This document shows, one piece after another, positions 9,434 through 20,412 of a stretch of 64,000 bases of DNA (its first letter is position 1; every line of letters begins with the position of its first letter). The position numbers and the translations under genes were made by a program. The notes beneath the pieces are model-generated. The model saw only the letters and a list, made by a program, of their open reading frames with translations, did not search any database and had not been told where the DNA came from. This stretch comes from Rhabdophis nuchalis (lineage: Eukaryota; Chordata; Lepidosauria; Squamata; Natricidae), in NCBI GenBank assembly GCA_039707465.1, contig CM077643.1, positions 241,278,230 to 241,342,229 on the forward strand, read 5' to 3'.

Positions 9434-10800
9434 CCATTATTAACAATTTCCTTACATTTTATAATAAAAGTAAGTATGACCTTATTTAATTAAACTATCT
9501 AGAAACCTGGAACTTGATGATAGGCAATCATTATGCCTTCGCTGTGCATCATTAATAAATTTAAACTACCTGATGAAGTTAAAATTATCTTCTGCCTTAA
9601 TGTGAAATTGCTATTTTTGGGGAGTAAAGGGGGAATAAACTTTTCCTTTGAAGTGATTTTCCAGCATATTTGCCACCATATAGAAATATTCAAATCCTTC
9701 CTGTTTTTCAGGATCTTACTACTTACCTGTTTGGCTGCATCCAAAAACAAAAAGATGAACTTTTGGTTTTACAAAGAATCATTTGGATTTGCAAAACACT
9801 TAGGAAAGCCAATATAGCATCAATCTACTGGCTTGCGTTGTGTTCCTGCTTAAATGATTATGTCAGTTCAAAAATATTGACCAACTTTAAAGACCGTACA
9901 TATGGCATGTACTTGTTTCTTTTTCCTCCCCACCAATGTACGGGATTTATACTAGAATTCATTAGGTTTCCTTACTGGTAAATCCCATCTATAAAATGCT
10001 TTCACTGACTTTTCTCTAATTTGAGCTGAATTCAACTTCAGTGCTTTTCTGCGCCAATTGTATGATCATAAAGTCGTAGATAAAGAGGTTGTTATATTTG
10101 ATTGCTTTCAACCCATCTGGGAAGTTTGTTTTCCAACAGAACACTGTAAATTTTTGATGGCTTGCTTTCTTCCCATTATGTGATGAATTAAATCTAACTT
10201 CAAATTTAGTCATGGCTCTAATTGCTTGTGTGCTGATTCCTGGAATTGCAATAAAATGTAAAATTTGATTTATGTGAAATATTGTATGAGCCAATTTTTC
10301 TAAAATATTTTAAAGTGTTCCTTGAAATACAAAACTCTTTAATTTTCCAGGCCAGATATTATTTAACTTTATCTTCATCATAAAAGGTTTGTTGAAATAG
10401 AAAAGGTGAACAACATACACAAACACACACACACCAAAATACACACATATACATATACCTCTTTTTTCCAACCTTGAAAATACTCAGAAGAAATGGATTT
10501 TGAATGTATTTGAATTCTTTATGACTATTTTTGGCGGGAAAAAAGATAACCTAGTTTTTTGCTATTGGTATAGTTAGGTGTTCCACTTTAACCAAGATGT
10601 TCTTTCTCCTGATATTTTATCAAGCTAAAATATTATTTATGTGGTTAGCACCATGATAAGATTTAATGTTTGGAATTTCAGGAACTACCATCATTGGTGT
10701 TTTTGTAAAGAATCTGTGGATTAATTCTTGGGATTCCCTTCCCCCCTCCCAACTATATACAGTATATAGATTTAATAATCATTTACTGTTATTTATTGAC
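9434..10800. other. AT-rich stretch, possible minus-strand LINE debris
   Basis: On minus at 9499-9750 the translation has AAKQVSSKILKNRKDLNI then WWQICWKITSKEKF. This weakly recalls the AAK..I...WK....P....W...IW tail of L1-type ORF2 proteins. The rest is AT-rich with a CA run near 10,423-10,440 and nothing else recognisable. The LINE assignment is a guess. Confidence 0.3.
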
Positions 10801-10837
10801 ATTTTTCAGATACATATGTGTGTGTATATATAAGGGA

Positions 10838-10838
10838 G

Positions 10839-10924
<86 letters not shown>

Positions 10925-10951
10925 AGGGTGGGTGGGTGGGTGGGTGGGTGG
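10838..10951. repeat. (GATA)n followed by (GGGT)n
   Basis: About 20 GATA units run without interruption (10,841-10,923), then about six GGGT units (to about 10,951). GATA arrays are common in snakes. The plus and minus ORFs here are repeat artefacts. Confidence 0.95.
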
Positions 10952-11189
10952 GTAGAGAGAAGGATAATAGACATATAGCATGCAAAAAAGTAAAAAAAAT
11001 ATTGCTGCTATTTTATCAAACCATAGTGATATTAATTTTTTCCATTTTTTCCCCTTTTCCTAAGTAAACCCACATGTTCTGAGTCACATCAGCACACAAC
11101 TCTTCCATAGTTCTACCAGTGTTCAACAAGAGGTATATGGAAGTAAAAGTTGGATTTTGGAAAAAGCAAAATAGAATGAATATTTCTGC

Positions 11190-11425
11190 TTTTTGATAGC
11201 AATAGCACTTAGACATATACCGCTTCACAGTTCTTTACAGCCTGCTTTAGGCGGCTTATAGAGTCAGCCCCAACAATCTGGGTCCTCATTTTATCAATCT
11301 TGGAAGGATGGAAGGCTGAGTCAAACTTGAGCCTGGTCAGATTTGAACTGCCAAATTGCAAGCAGCCAGCAGTCAACAGAAGCAGCCTGCAGTACTGCAT
11401 TCTAACCACTATGCCACCATGGCTC
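11190..11425 (-). mobile_element. tRNA-derived squamate SINE (family 1), minus
   Basis: Reading minus, it starts with the AGCCATGGTGGCATAGTGG A-box end near 11,425 and ends with the TATATGTCTAAGTGCTATTGC tail near 11,195. The central GACTCAGCCTTCCATCC block is present. The element is nearly full length. Confidence 0.85.
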
Positions 11426-11510
11426 CTTTTGAGAATATCACAATATTGAAGGAAACAAACAAATGATCATAGAACAAATCAATCCAGAGTTTTTTCCTGA
11501 AGCACAAATA

Positions 11511-11624
11511 CAGAGGTGGGTTGCTAATTATTTTACTATTGGTTGAGACATGCTCGTGCACTCGTGCACATGCGCATATGCAGAAATGTCCGATCCAGGC
11601 CGAACCAGCAGCAACCCACCTCTG
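11511..11624. mobile_element. Short non-autonomous hAT element, 114 bp
   Basis: The ends are CAGAGGTGGGTTGC and GCAACCCACCTCTG, a perfect inverted repeat. Flanks CACAAATA (11503-11510) and CACAAACT (11625-11632) match 6 of 8. Confidence 0.85.
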
Positions 11625-11632
11625 CACAAACT

Positions 11633-12083
11633 CAAATAATCATATTTGGCGTAATGTCATTTGAGAAATCTGTAACGGGAAAGATGGAAGAGAAAATAAG
11701 AGGATGATTAGGAGCAAGGTGGAGAGACACTGTTACAATGGTAATGGATGCACTATTGGAAGATCTGAAGGATCTGGTAGGGGAGACTTCAATTTGCAAA
11801 AGTCTATCTGTGTGGTCACTTGACAATATAATTGATTGTATCAAAATATTTGATCTGAAAGATTGTCGATATTTTGCCTTAGTTTTTAACCAAAATGAAT
11901 TTGCTTTACCTGGACCTAATCAGATCTAGATTTAATCTTTCATCGACTCAGTTTACTTAGCTACAGTCATGCTGAAAAAAATACTGGTTCAATGAGAAAT
12001 TTGTGTTTTCTGTTTTGCAGAAGTCACAGCAAGATGTAGGAGAGTTCTCCTCGGGTTATCAATGTAATAATGAGGAGGGATAA
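11633..12083. other. No feature recognised
   Basis: Unassigned DNA between a hAT element and the LINE. The small ORFs on both strands have no recognisable domain. Confidence 0.4.
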
Positions 12084-13112
12084 TCTACCCCTGGCCACCC
12101 CAATGATGCCGTGGAAGTGTTGTCTCGGTGTCTGGAGGCCGTGTGGGTCTGGACGGGGAGGAACAAACTCAAACTCAACCTGTCCAAGACCGAGTGGCTG
12201 TGGTTTCCGGCATCTCGATATAGCCAGTTAACTCCATCGCTGGCTATCGGGGGCGAGTCATTAGCCCCCGCGGAAAGGGCTCGCAACTTGGGCGTCCTCC
12301 TGGATTCGCAGCTGTCCTTGGATGACCATGTGACAGCCGTGGCCAGGGGGGCTTTCTATCAGGTTCACCTAATACACCAGTTGTGCCCCTTTCTAGATCG
12401 GGATGCCCTACGCACGGTCACTCAAGCCCTCATTATTTCCCGTCTAGACTACTGCAACGCTCTCTACATGGGGCTCCCCTTGAGGTGCACCCGGAGACTC
12501 CAGCTAGTGCAGCATGCGGCTGCGCGGGGGATTTTGGGAGTCTCTTGTTACTCCCATGTAACACCTCTCCTGCGCGAGCTGCACTGGCTGCCTGTGGTCT
12601 TCCGGGTGCGCTTCAAGGTGTTAGTAACCATCTTTAAAGCGCTCCATGGCATGGGTCCTGGTTACTTAAGAGACCGCCTCCTGCTACATACCTCCCTTCG
12701 ACCTGTCCGCTCCCACAGAGTGGGCCTCCTCAGGGTGCCATCAGCTGGTCAATGCCAGCTGGCGACTCCCAGGGGAAGGGCTTTCTCTGTGGCGGGCCCG
12801 GCCCTCTGGAATGACCTGCCCCCCGATATCCGTACCATCACGGACCTATGCCTTTTCTGTCGGATGTTAAAAGCACATTTCTTTCATCTAGCCGGCCTGA
12901 CATAGACTAAGGGTATAAAATTTTGATATTTACTGGTTTTAACTTTTATATTATCTAAATTTTAGCACAGATTTAATAATTTACTTGTTTTTTAAATTTT
13001 GTATGTGTTGTGTGTTGTTGGGTTTTTATCTTTCTGTGCACCAACCTGAGTCCCCCCAGGAAAAATAGGACGGTATATAAATTGAATAAAATAAATAAAA
13101 TAAATAAATAAT
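12084..13112 (+). mobile_element. 5'-truncated L2-like LINE, best-preserved copy
   Basis: The copy runs from the region just 3' of YADD to a complete 3' UTR and ends in an AAATAAAATAAATAAAT tail. The 5' end is truncated, as expected of target-primed insertion. Relatives lie at 2311, 4981, 25222, 26937, 37662, 42633, 45586 and 61480. Confidence 0.88.
12111..12905 (+). pseudogene. L2-like ORF2 C-terminal region, open 264 codons
   Basis: This is an uninterrupted frame from EVLSRCLEAVWVWTGRNKL to the natural stop after HFFHLAGLT. Landmarks in order: LNLSKTEWLWFPASR, NLGVLLDSQLSLDDHV, SRLDYCNALYMGLPLRC, ELHWLPVVFRVRFKVLV, GYLRDRLLLHTSLRPVRS and SVAGPALWNDLPPDIR. The family places this region after the RT fingers/palm. 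The upstream endonuclease and YADD are missing, so it is a truncated pseudogene despite the open frame. Confidence 0.85.
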
Positions 13113-13171
13113 TCCAAGCATCAAATGGGTGGACAGTCCAGGAAAAGTGAACTTTATCCATGCATGCCCCT

Positions 13172-13402
13172 TATTTATTTGTTTGTTTGCATCCTACCTT
13201 TATTAGTTTTACAAATAAAACAAGATGGAGAACATATCCAACACACCACCCTCCTATTTTCACCACCACCACAACCTTGGGAATGGCTGGGCTGAGAGAA
13301 AATGACTGGCCCAAGATCACCCAGCGGGCTTTCATTGCTGAAGTGGGACTAGAACTTATAGCCTCCTGCTTGCTAGTCTGGTACCTTAAGCACTAGACAA
13401 AA
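13172..13402 (-). mobile_element. tRNA-derived SINE (family 2), minus
   Basis: Read on minus: CCAGTTTTGTCTAGTGCTTA (A-box side), AAGTTCTAGTCCC (B box), GGGTGATCTTGGGCCAGTCA and a tail AATAAAGGTAGGATGC with (AAAT)n. Copies of the same family lie at 24773 and 41103. Confidence 0.7.
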
Positions 13403-13695
13403 CTGGTTCTTATATCTCATAGGAAGAGATATTTCATTTATCGTCCATTACAGTTTTAGGTATTTTTGTGTTTTTGTTTTTGAATCTCTTTTAAAATGTA
13501 CCCAATGCCACAAATTATACCAACTAGATGTATTTTTGCATGGATTTGGTCATAAAACAATTTTCCAGTTTGGAAGAGAACTTTATTCTAATGCATATAT
13601 TAACCTGGGTATGATATTATATTTAAAAGAAGTATGTGTGTTAACACAGGATTGGGTTGATATTCTCTCTCTCTCTTTCCCTCTCTCCTATGTCA
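13403..13695. other. No feature recognised
   Basis: AT-rich DNA ending in a short CT-rich run (about 13,664-13,690). Confidence 0.4.
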
Positions 13696-13908
13696 ATAGC
13701 ACTTTGACTTATATAGTGCTTTTACCGCCCTCTCCAAGTGGTTTACAGAAGCAGCCTATTGACCCCAAAAATCTAGGCCCTCATTTTACCCACCGCGGAA
13801 GGATGGAAGGCTGAGTCAACCTTGAGCTAGTCAGGATTGAACTCCAGGCTGTGGGCGGAATTAGCCTGCAATGCTGCACCTTAACCATTGAGCCACCAGA
13901 GTGCCTCC
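13696..13908 (-). mobile_element. tRNA-derived squamate SINE (family 1), minus
   Basis: The minus-strand copy has its TATATAAGTCAAAGTGCTATTG tail at about 13,696-13,720, the GACTCAGCCTTCCATCC block and a B-box-like region near 13,835. It is diverged at the A-box end (GGCACTCTGGTGGCTCAATGG). Confidence 0.8.
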
Positions 13909-13923
13909 CCTCTCTATACATAT

Positions 13924-14003
13924 ACAATAATACAATAGCAGAGTTGGAAGGGACCTTGGAGGTCTTCTAGTCCAACCCCCTGCCTAGGCAGGAAACCCTA
14001 TAC
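13924..14003 (-). mobile_element. CR1 3'-end fragment
   Basis: It contains AGAGTTGGAAGGGACCTTGG and TCTAGTCCAACCCCCTGC, the signature of the CR1 3' UTR in sauropsids. The fragment is only about 80 bp. Confidence 0.8.
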
Positions 14004-14094
14004 AAATATATACTGTGTATTTTATCTTCTCAGTATCACTTGAGGATCTTCATGGACTCACTGGGCTGTTTTGCATTATATTCAACTGCCTGTC

Positions 14095-14215
14095 CAACAT
14101 GGGCCTCCTACCAATGCATGCCAGCTCCCACAATTCCCCAGCCAGCATGGGCATTATCGAGAATTCTGGAAGTTGAGGTCTACACATTTGGAGGACACCC
14201 AGGCTGGAGAAGACT
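14095..14215. mobile_element. Degenerate palindromic MITE
   Basis: The left half (CTCCCACAATTCCCCAGCC) and right half (GAATTCTGGAAGTTGAGG) are imperfect inverted copies of the 'aactcccagaattccccagcc' motif also seen at 53,119-53,245 and, as half copies, near 19,680 and 35,375. No target duplication is visible. Confidence 0.55.
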
Positions 14216-14772
14216 AATAAACAATTTGTCTAGTGTTATTGCCCATGTATTGGCCTGATGTTCTCATTAAAGCCTATTGCATGAGTATTTGGGCCAATTT
14301 CTGAGAGTTTATTCCTTGTGTTACTATGGTGATTAATGTAGTGTTGCTTGATATGATAGCCCTATTAAACACCTACACTTGGGAAACATTCTTACTAACC
14401 ACAAGATTCTCAACGTACCTTTTCAAGCTCTCGCTGTTTTGCCTTTCCTGTCTTAACTTTCTCTCCCTTTCTCCCCCCTACAGCTTGTTGAATTCTCTGA
14501 AGTAGGTCTGAGATCTTCTGCCATCTCTTTTGACTTGAAGGTAACCTCCGTAATAGCTTCTCTACATGGTTCCCATTTCCATGCAAGACTAAAAAGCAGG
14601 ATTAAAATATTGCAACACTTAATGCGTTACTAAAAACTTTTGTTAGATGTCATAATTTCTTTAATAACAGGCATTTTATTCCTGTTTATTATTTATTCCT
14701 ACTGCTACCCAATTCTCAGGGGACCAACAAATGGAACAATTGCTTTACCATCACCCTAAATGACTCGGTGAT
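14216..14772. other. No feature recognised
   Basis: Unassigned sequence leading up to the target site of the minus-strand ORF1-only element. Confidence 0.4.
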
Positions 14773-14790
14773 AAAAATGACGAGATTCTT

Positions 14791-16780
14791 TTTTTTTTAA
14801 TATATATATTGAAAAAGTTTTATTGGTTTTACATTTTTTCTGTAGGGTGGGGTAAGGGATACAAAGAAATTTGGAGAGCATTCACGTCAAAGTCGTCGGC
14901 CCTTCCGGGACCTCAAAATACATTGATAACAATAAAAAAAAACATTTTTCATAACACTACAAAGTGAAAGCAAGTACATATACCTAAATTCTCAGTTCTA
15001 TGCTGTCAGACATTTACAAAAAATCCAGATACAAATATTATGCAAAATTAATCAGAAAAATCAAGGCAAAGTTATTTTTTCGATCTAAGTCTCTTGACAA
15101 TTGTATCTTCTTTTTCTCCTCCCTGGCCCCCAGTGGGCGGGGCCGTGGCCCCCTCCGTCCCCCCTGGATCTTCCCCCAGGATAGAGGAATGTTTTTTAAG
15201 AAAAGCTTCCGCCTCAGCAACTGTTTTAATCCTCACTCTTCCTCCTTCCCAGAACACCAGCATCCCTTCGGGTGTCACCCACTTGAACCAAATCCCGTGA
15301 TCAAACAATGTTTTAGACAAGAAGGAAAATTTCCTTCTTGCATCTCTAATCTTTCTTGGGATCTGCTTCAAGATAGCAACCTCTTTTTGTTGGTAGATTA
15401 ATGGACTACCTCTCTGCACTTTCAGGATTTCTTCTCTGGTTAACCTTCTAACAAATTTCACATGTATCTCTCTAGGTACTTCATTTATCCTGGCATATGC
15501 TGAGTTAATTCTGTAGGCTAGATCAATGTCCCCCCTGATCTCATCCTTAGGTTTATGTAAATAGTCTGCTAAAATTGTGCTCATAAGATCAGGGAGGCAT
15601 TCACCAGATTCCTCAAAAACATTCTGAAATCTCAAAAAATATGTCATTCTTTCCATATCAATCCTAGACACATGCCCATTTATTTCCACAACTTCATTAG
15701 TAACATTTTTAATCTCTCCCTTAGCCCCCACCAGCCCCCCTTCCAATTCTTCGTTCTTCTGTGTGTTTTCCAGCAGTTGTTTCCGTGTATCCAATAACTC
15801 CTTCTTAAAGTTAATATTTTCTGCCCTCTGGGCCTTAATTTCTTGTACCAAAGTTTGTATAACAGATTCAAGAGAAGCCATCCTTTGTTCTAAACTTGCC
15901 AGTGCTGTTTCTTGTGCCATGATTAGTTGTTAAAATCAATGCCACTAAAATGGCATTTTTTGGGTGGGGCTGGTGAGGCAGTTCAGGAGCCAAAAGTTCA
16001 GTTCAGGGTTGTAAAGTTGTAAAGTTCAGGAACCAAGAGAGAAACAATTTTCCAACTCAATAAGTATAATAGCGAAGGTACTCCAGAAAAGAAATCACAA
16101 ATCCAAAAAGAAAAAAAAATTCTTCATTAATATCCAGAGGAAGTCCAAATTGCAAAGAGACGCTGGGAATTTTCCATAAGTGAAATAGTCAGGCAGGGAC
16201 AAAGAGAAGCCATCTTCCAGCCGCCCAAGCTCAGAGCCCAGAGGAGAGAGTGGTAAAATAGATTGTTTCAGCCAGACCTAGAGACATTGTTGCAAACAAC
16301 CGCAGATCACTTTCCCTTGCTGCAAACAGTCAGGATTAAAGATTTCCGCTTTCTCGCTGCGAGAAGCCATTTCCGAGTGCCGCTTAAGTCCGAGGGGGTT
16401 TTTTTAGGAACAAACACCCCCCTCCCAGTCCTTTCAGCCCGTCTGACAGCAGAAAAAAAAGTTTTTAAACACTCACTCTCCCCTCGCAGCTGAAGCCTCG
16501 GGAAGCCTTCCGACTCATCCGTTTAGCCCTCTTCATGATTGCGAATGGCGCCGTCTTCCTTTGGCGAAGGGAGAACCCCCCGCAGCATGTTCTCCTTCAC
16601 CTAAGCCGAGGACAAGGGTCGCTTCCCCCACCGCCATGGGGGGGAGCGTCCCAGGCGAGCCGGCTTTACGGGAGACCCCCAAAAAAGGGGCGTCTCGCCC
16701 CCGGGGGGGGCAGAAAACGAAACAAAACGGCGACCGAGCACTAGGCTCGCCCGTCGCCTCTGGAGCCGGAACCGGAAGTC
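14791..16780 (-). mobile_element. Full-length ORF1-only L1-like element (copy A)
   Basis: It is 1,990 bp on minus, flanked by AAAAATGACGAGATTCTT (14773-14790) and AAAAATGACCAGATTCTT (16781-16798), which match 17 of 18. The 5' end on minus starts GACTTCCGGTTCCGGCTCC. A CpG-rich 5' UTR of about 0.86 kb leads to one 282-codon ORF, then a short 3' UTR with CAATAAAACTTTTTCAAT and a terminal A run. There is no ORF2 and no space for one. Copy C (28106-30092) has the same length and plan, so this is a defined element and not a random truncation. Confidence 0.9.
15072..15920 (-). CDS. L1 ORF1p-like RNA-binding protein, 282 aa, intact (copy A)
   Basis: Residues about 1-85 form a charged coiled coil (MAQETALASLEQRMASLE; repeated heptads). 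From about residue 90 the fold resembles the L1 ORF1p RRM (MTYFLRFQNV, LMSTILADYL, DIDLAYRINS). The C-terminal domain follows with PREIHVKFVRRLTREEIL, KIRDARRKFSFLSKTL and WVTPEGMLVFWEGGRVRI, and the tail is Gly-rich and ends KRLRSKK. L1 ORF1p trimerises, binds RNA and chaperones nucleic acids; that role here is by homology. No stop or frameshift is present and the start agrees with copy C. It differs from copy C at scattered residues. Confidence 0.88.
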   Translation of the reverse strand: MAQETALASLEQRMASLESVIQTLVQEIKAQRAENINFKKELLDTRKQLLENTQKNEELEGGLVGAKGEIKNVTNEVVEINGHVSRIDMERMTYFLRFQNVFEESGECLPDLMSTILADYLHKPKDEIRGDIDLAYRINSAYARINEVPREIHVKFVRRLTREEILKVQRGSPLIYQQKEVAILKQIPRKIRDARRKFSFLSKTLFDHGIWFKWVTPEGMLVFWEGGRVRIKTVAEAEAFLKKHSSILGEDPGGTEGATAPPTGGQGGEKEDTIVKRLRSKK

Positions 16781-16798
16781 AAAAATGACCAGATTCTT

Positions 16799-18463
16799 AA
16801 TGATATATTTATTAGTGTGTGTAGTTAAACCCCAAGAAAACATTTCTAGTAACAGAGACTGAATTTTATATCCTGAAAGCCCCAAGATAATTCCTAAATA
16901 CAAGCGTTATTAGGGATTTTCTGAGACGTTCCATAGTATTGATTACTATAATTTGAGATATCAGGATTTTTTTATTGCTTTTTGGGGTTGCTTGCAGAGA
17001 TTTATCTCTATTTTCAAAACTGAACCGTCTTCCTAAGATAAGCTCAAACAATGGGATAGGTCCAGGAGATTGTTTGCAAGATATGATGTTTGCAAGACAT
17101 GATGACCACATATAAAGAAAGATAGATCCATTGGATCCTGTTATAAACGGTCCCTTTGGGACAAGTTTATTAACAGTGACATTGTTAATTGGGTATCAAT
17201 GAATCAGATCTACCCTGGAGGAATTTGACATGGACATATCTTCTTTTGTGGATGCTCAAGGCAGGCAGTGGTGATGACATTTGATAGCATCAATCAAGGT
17301 ACATAATAATAATAATAATCTTTACTGTCATTGTAATAATACTGTAATAAAATTACAATGAAATTGGTTTGAGCGCCGTGCCAACACTTGCACCAGGTGG
17401 GATACAGACAGTAGTGACAGCCACAACAGGAATCTCTCCAGGCAAACGAAAAGGCCGACAAATGACTGTTGAAACAAAATGGCTGACAAATGACAGTTGA
17501 AAAGGATCAACTGCACCCTGTCTTCTGTTATCCATTTTTTCAAATCTGTTTGGCATCCCAGGAGTTGGTGGAAGAGGAGCACGTCCTGTTAGGTTGCTTA
17601 TGTGGATGGTCATTATAGCTGTGGGGGGGGGGGGAGGATGTAGTATTAGTATACAAGATTTCAGGATTTAATGTTGAAGAACACATACTTGACTCCCAAA
17701 CAATTAAATTGAAGGAGAGGGTAAATTGGATCCAACATCGTCACTGGCAATACTGGTAGCTTTGGTGGCCAAGACCATCCAGGTTTTGTGTGCTTCTGAG
17801 TAAGAAATGAAAGTCTGAAATGAGCCAGCTAGATCCTGCTTCCCTTGCTGTCAGCCGTTATGCCCACCAATCAGTATCTGACCAAAATAACAGGAACCGA
17901 TTGCAATGCTTGCTCTGAACAGTAGTATAGTCCCTGGGGGCCTATAGGGCTAAGAACTAGGAAATGTAAGGCAATTGCTTCACACTGCTCTTGAGTTGCT
18001 ATTTTTGACTCCTGCCTGAGTGGGATAATGGGCTGCGTTGCTGCTTGATTGACATACCTTGGTGCTGTGCCTTGCTGCTGGAGGGAAAGAATTATTTTCA
18101 CTCTTGAATTGTAACAATAGACATTCAATTGAACTCAGGCTCTTGGGATGGCACAGACCTAGTAATACAGTTGACATAGCTTGAGACAGCTTTATAATTA
18201 GTAATCAATCTTCCAATGGCAGCTAAAATTTGCTGCTACCCCCACACAGTTGGACTAGTATTTCAGAGCTGGAGTATTGCTATTCTGTCTCAGTTAATTG
18301 TTTCTTAAGGAATCATAATGTTAATAGAGTTACAGGGGAAAAAATGAAATTGCACATTGCATTTTGGAGGGTTGAGGGGGTTTGGGGTTGTTGTTTTTTT
18401 TGCCTCCCCCCAAACTTAAAGAGAAAACCCCCAAAACTTTTTATTATGTGGCACAGAAATTTC
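16799..18463. other. Mostly unassigned; short ATA run
   Basis: An (ATA)n run lies at about 17,299-17,320 and a G run at 17,623-17,632. A minus-strand ORF at 17353-17613 has no domain I recognise. The segment 17,320-17,620 has a composition unlike its flanks and may be an old repeat. Confidence 0.4.
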
Positions 18464-18645
18464 GAAGGAAAGAAGGGAGGGAGGGAAGGAAGGATGGAAC
18501 AAGAGGGAGAGGAAGGAAAGGAGGGAGAGGAGAGGGAGGGAAGGAGGAAGGGAGGAAGGAGAAAAAGAAGGAGGGAGGGAAGGAGGGAAAGAAGGAAGGA
18601 AGGAAGGAAGGAAGGAAGGAAGGAAGGAAGGAAGGAAGGAAGGCC
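18464..18645. repeat. (GGAA)n / GGGA-rich microsatellite
   Basis: Purine-rich tract ending in about 11 clean GGAA units (about 18,590-18,642). The ORFs across it (poly Gly/Arg/Lys or Pro/Ser/Phe) are repeat artefacts. A short L2-like tail (GGGATATAAATTTAAATAAAA) follows at about 18,685-18,722. Confidence 0.92.
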
Positions 18646-18722
18646 CTCAAGGAAGGCCGCCCTGGGTCCTCTGTGGAGAAGGACGGGATATAAATTTAAA
18701 TAAAATAAAAAATAAAATAAAT

Positions 18723-19738
18723 AAGTCTGTTAAGAAACAACTTCAACATTCACAAACTTTTTCTGAGGTTGAGTCAGGCTTGGATTAAACACTTCACAAT
18801 TTTGTACTCTATGACACAATCACTGACAGGACTCCTGGAGATTGTCTTAATGTCAAAGCAAGGCTTTGTTAAGGAAATTACTCCCAGCAGAAGGACTCTT
18901 CTGAAATATAGAAAAATATTCCTTATCCTGCTCCAGATGGACACTATTGATCAACATGGAGTATATAGAATAAAACAAAAAGATTCAGTAAATGCTGCCC
19001 TTCTCCGGGCAGAGTGAAAAATGTAAATATGGCTCACATTTATAACTCACTGATCTGTTGATGCATTTTAAATGCAATGAACATTCATGGGTAGACATGT
19101 AAAGTTGCAAATGTGCCTAGATATATATATATATATATTGCCATTTGTAAGTTCACTCGGAGTTGTTTCTGAGTGGACATAGATCTGATTGCCCTGACAG
19201 TCTCTTAAAAGAACATAAAAGCCAACATCCTGCCAAGGATAATTAGAAATGCCAAAATGGAAACAGCTAACTGCTGATCATTGTTACATGTTTTGGGAGG
19301 TCTCTTCTTTATCAGTGCTAGCTGGTGGGAGTATAAATGTCCAGATAAATAAATAACAAATGCAAAACCATTTGCATTTGGAAGTAATATATTCTCCATT
19401 CAGAAGCCCTCGTTGCAATTTCTCAGCAGACACATCTCAGTCGAAGACTGCCTATTGAATGTAAATCTTTGCTACATTTAAATATGAGTGAATATTCATT
19501 TCATCACCGCCAAGAGTTCTCAAGATGATTCTGTAGCTCTGCCTCTCCAGCAAAGAGGATTAGATTCCTGTACCTTGAAGAAGAATAAAGAAGCAGGGGT
19601 TGAGGCAAGTGACCATACAAGGGATAGCTTAGCCCGGGTAACAAGTGTTATGCTGCAAATCCTAACAGTTACTATGGGCTGGGGAATTCTGAGAGCTGAA
19701 GTCTACACATCTGGAAGAGACCACGCTGGGCTGGTCAC
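18723..19738. other. Unassigned; half MITE near the right end
   Basis: No gene seen. A (TA)n run lies at about 19,119-19,138. At about 19,670-19,735, GCTGGGGAATTCTGAGAGCTGAAGT is one arm of the palindromic MITE described at 53,119. Confidence 0.45.
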
Positions 19739-19877
19739 CAGAAGTGGATTCCTGCCAGTTTGGATTGGTTCTCCCGAATCGCAATTACAAACTACTTACA
19801 AACAGGTAAGTAGTAAGTACGTGTCTGGCACATGTGCTCAGTGAATTGATAGTAAACTGGTTAGGAACCCACGACTG
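19739..19877. mobile_element. Short non-autonomous hAT element, 139 bp
   Basis: The ends are CAGAAGTGGATTCCT and AGGAACCCACGACTG (an inverted repeat with a few changes). The 8-bp duplication CTGGTCAC is perfect (19731-19738 and 19878-19885). Confidence 0.9.
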
Positions 19878-20194
19878 CTGGTCACTCATGGAGTTGTCTC
19901 TCATCATATTGCTCAAGTCACTCTGCTGAAGTCCTGTCTTCTATACAACTGTTGTCACCATTGCTAGGATTTATACCCTCCTTTTATGGTCCACCTAGTT
20001 TAGCAATAAAAAAAACATTAAAGAGAAATAGTTGCCAGCCCTTTGTAAAAATGGCAAGGGAGAAGTCAATGATCCACAGAATGCATGCATCAGCCAGGAA
20101 CGGGATGGGAGAGAGGTCTATTGACATATGGACAACTCGGGGGGCCCGGATGGCCCCCAGATCCATTTCAGTAGCTCTGCAGCCTTCAGGACTG

Positions 20195-20412
20195 TATTGC
20201 TGTGGTAGTGCGGGGGTTGCAGGCTAATTCTGCTGCCAGAAGTTCGGCAGTTCGATTCTGACTGGCTCAAGTTTGACTCAGCCTTCCATCCTTCCGAGGT
20301 GGGTAAAATGAGGACCCAGGTTTTGGGGGGCAATCGGCTTACTCTGTAAAACCGCTTAGAGAGGGCTGTAAAAGCATTATGAAGCAGTTTATAAGTGCTA
20401 TTGCTACTGTTG
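20195..20412 (+). mobile_element. tRNA-derived squamate SINE (family 1), 5' end damaged
   Basis: The A-box region has lost part of its sequence (GTGGTAGTGCGGGGGTTGCAG), but the B box GGCAGTTCGATTCTG, the GACTCAGCCTTCCATCC block and the TATAAGTGCTATTGCTACT tail are clear. Confidence 0.82.

Noticed and set aside
9670..9981. 103-codon plus ORF at 9.7-10 kb
   Set aside because: AT-rich, no domain; the opposite strand shows weak LINE similarity, so the plus frame is probably a shadow.
10789..10981. ORFs of Tyr-Leu-Ser-Ile repeats
   Set aside because: Translation of the GATA array.
17353..17613. Minus-strand 86-codon ORF as a gene or DIRS remnant
   Set aside because: No motif of any known family; left as unassigned.
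18230..18703. 157-codon Glu/Gly/Arg/Lys-rich ORF
   Set aside because: Generated by the GGAA/GGGA tract.
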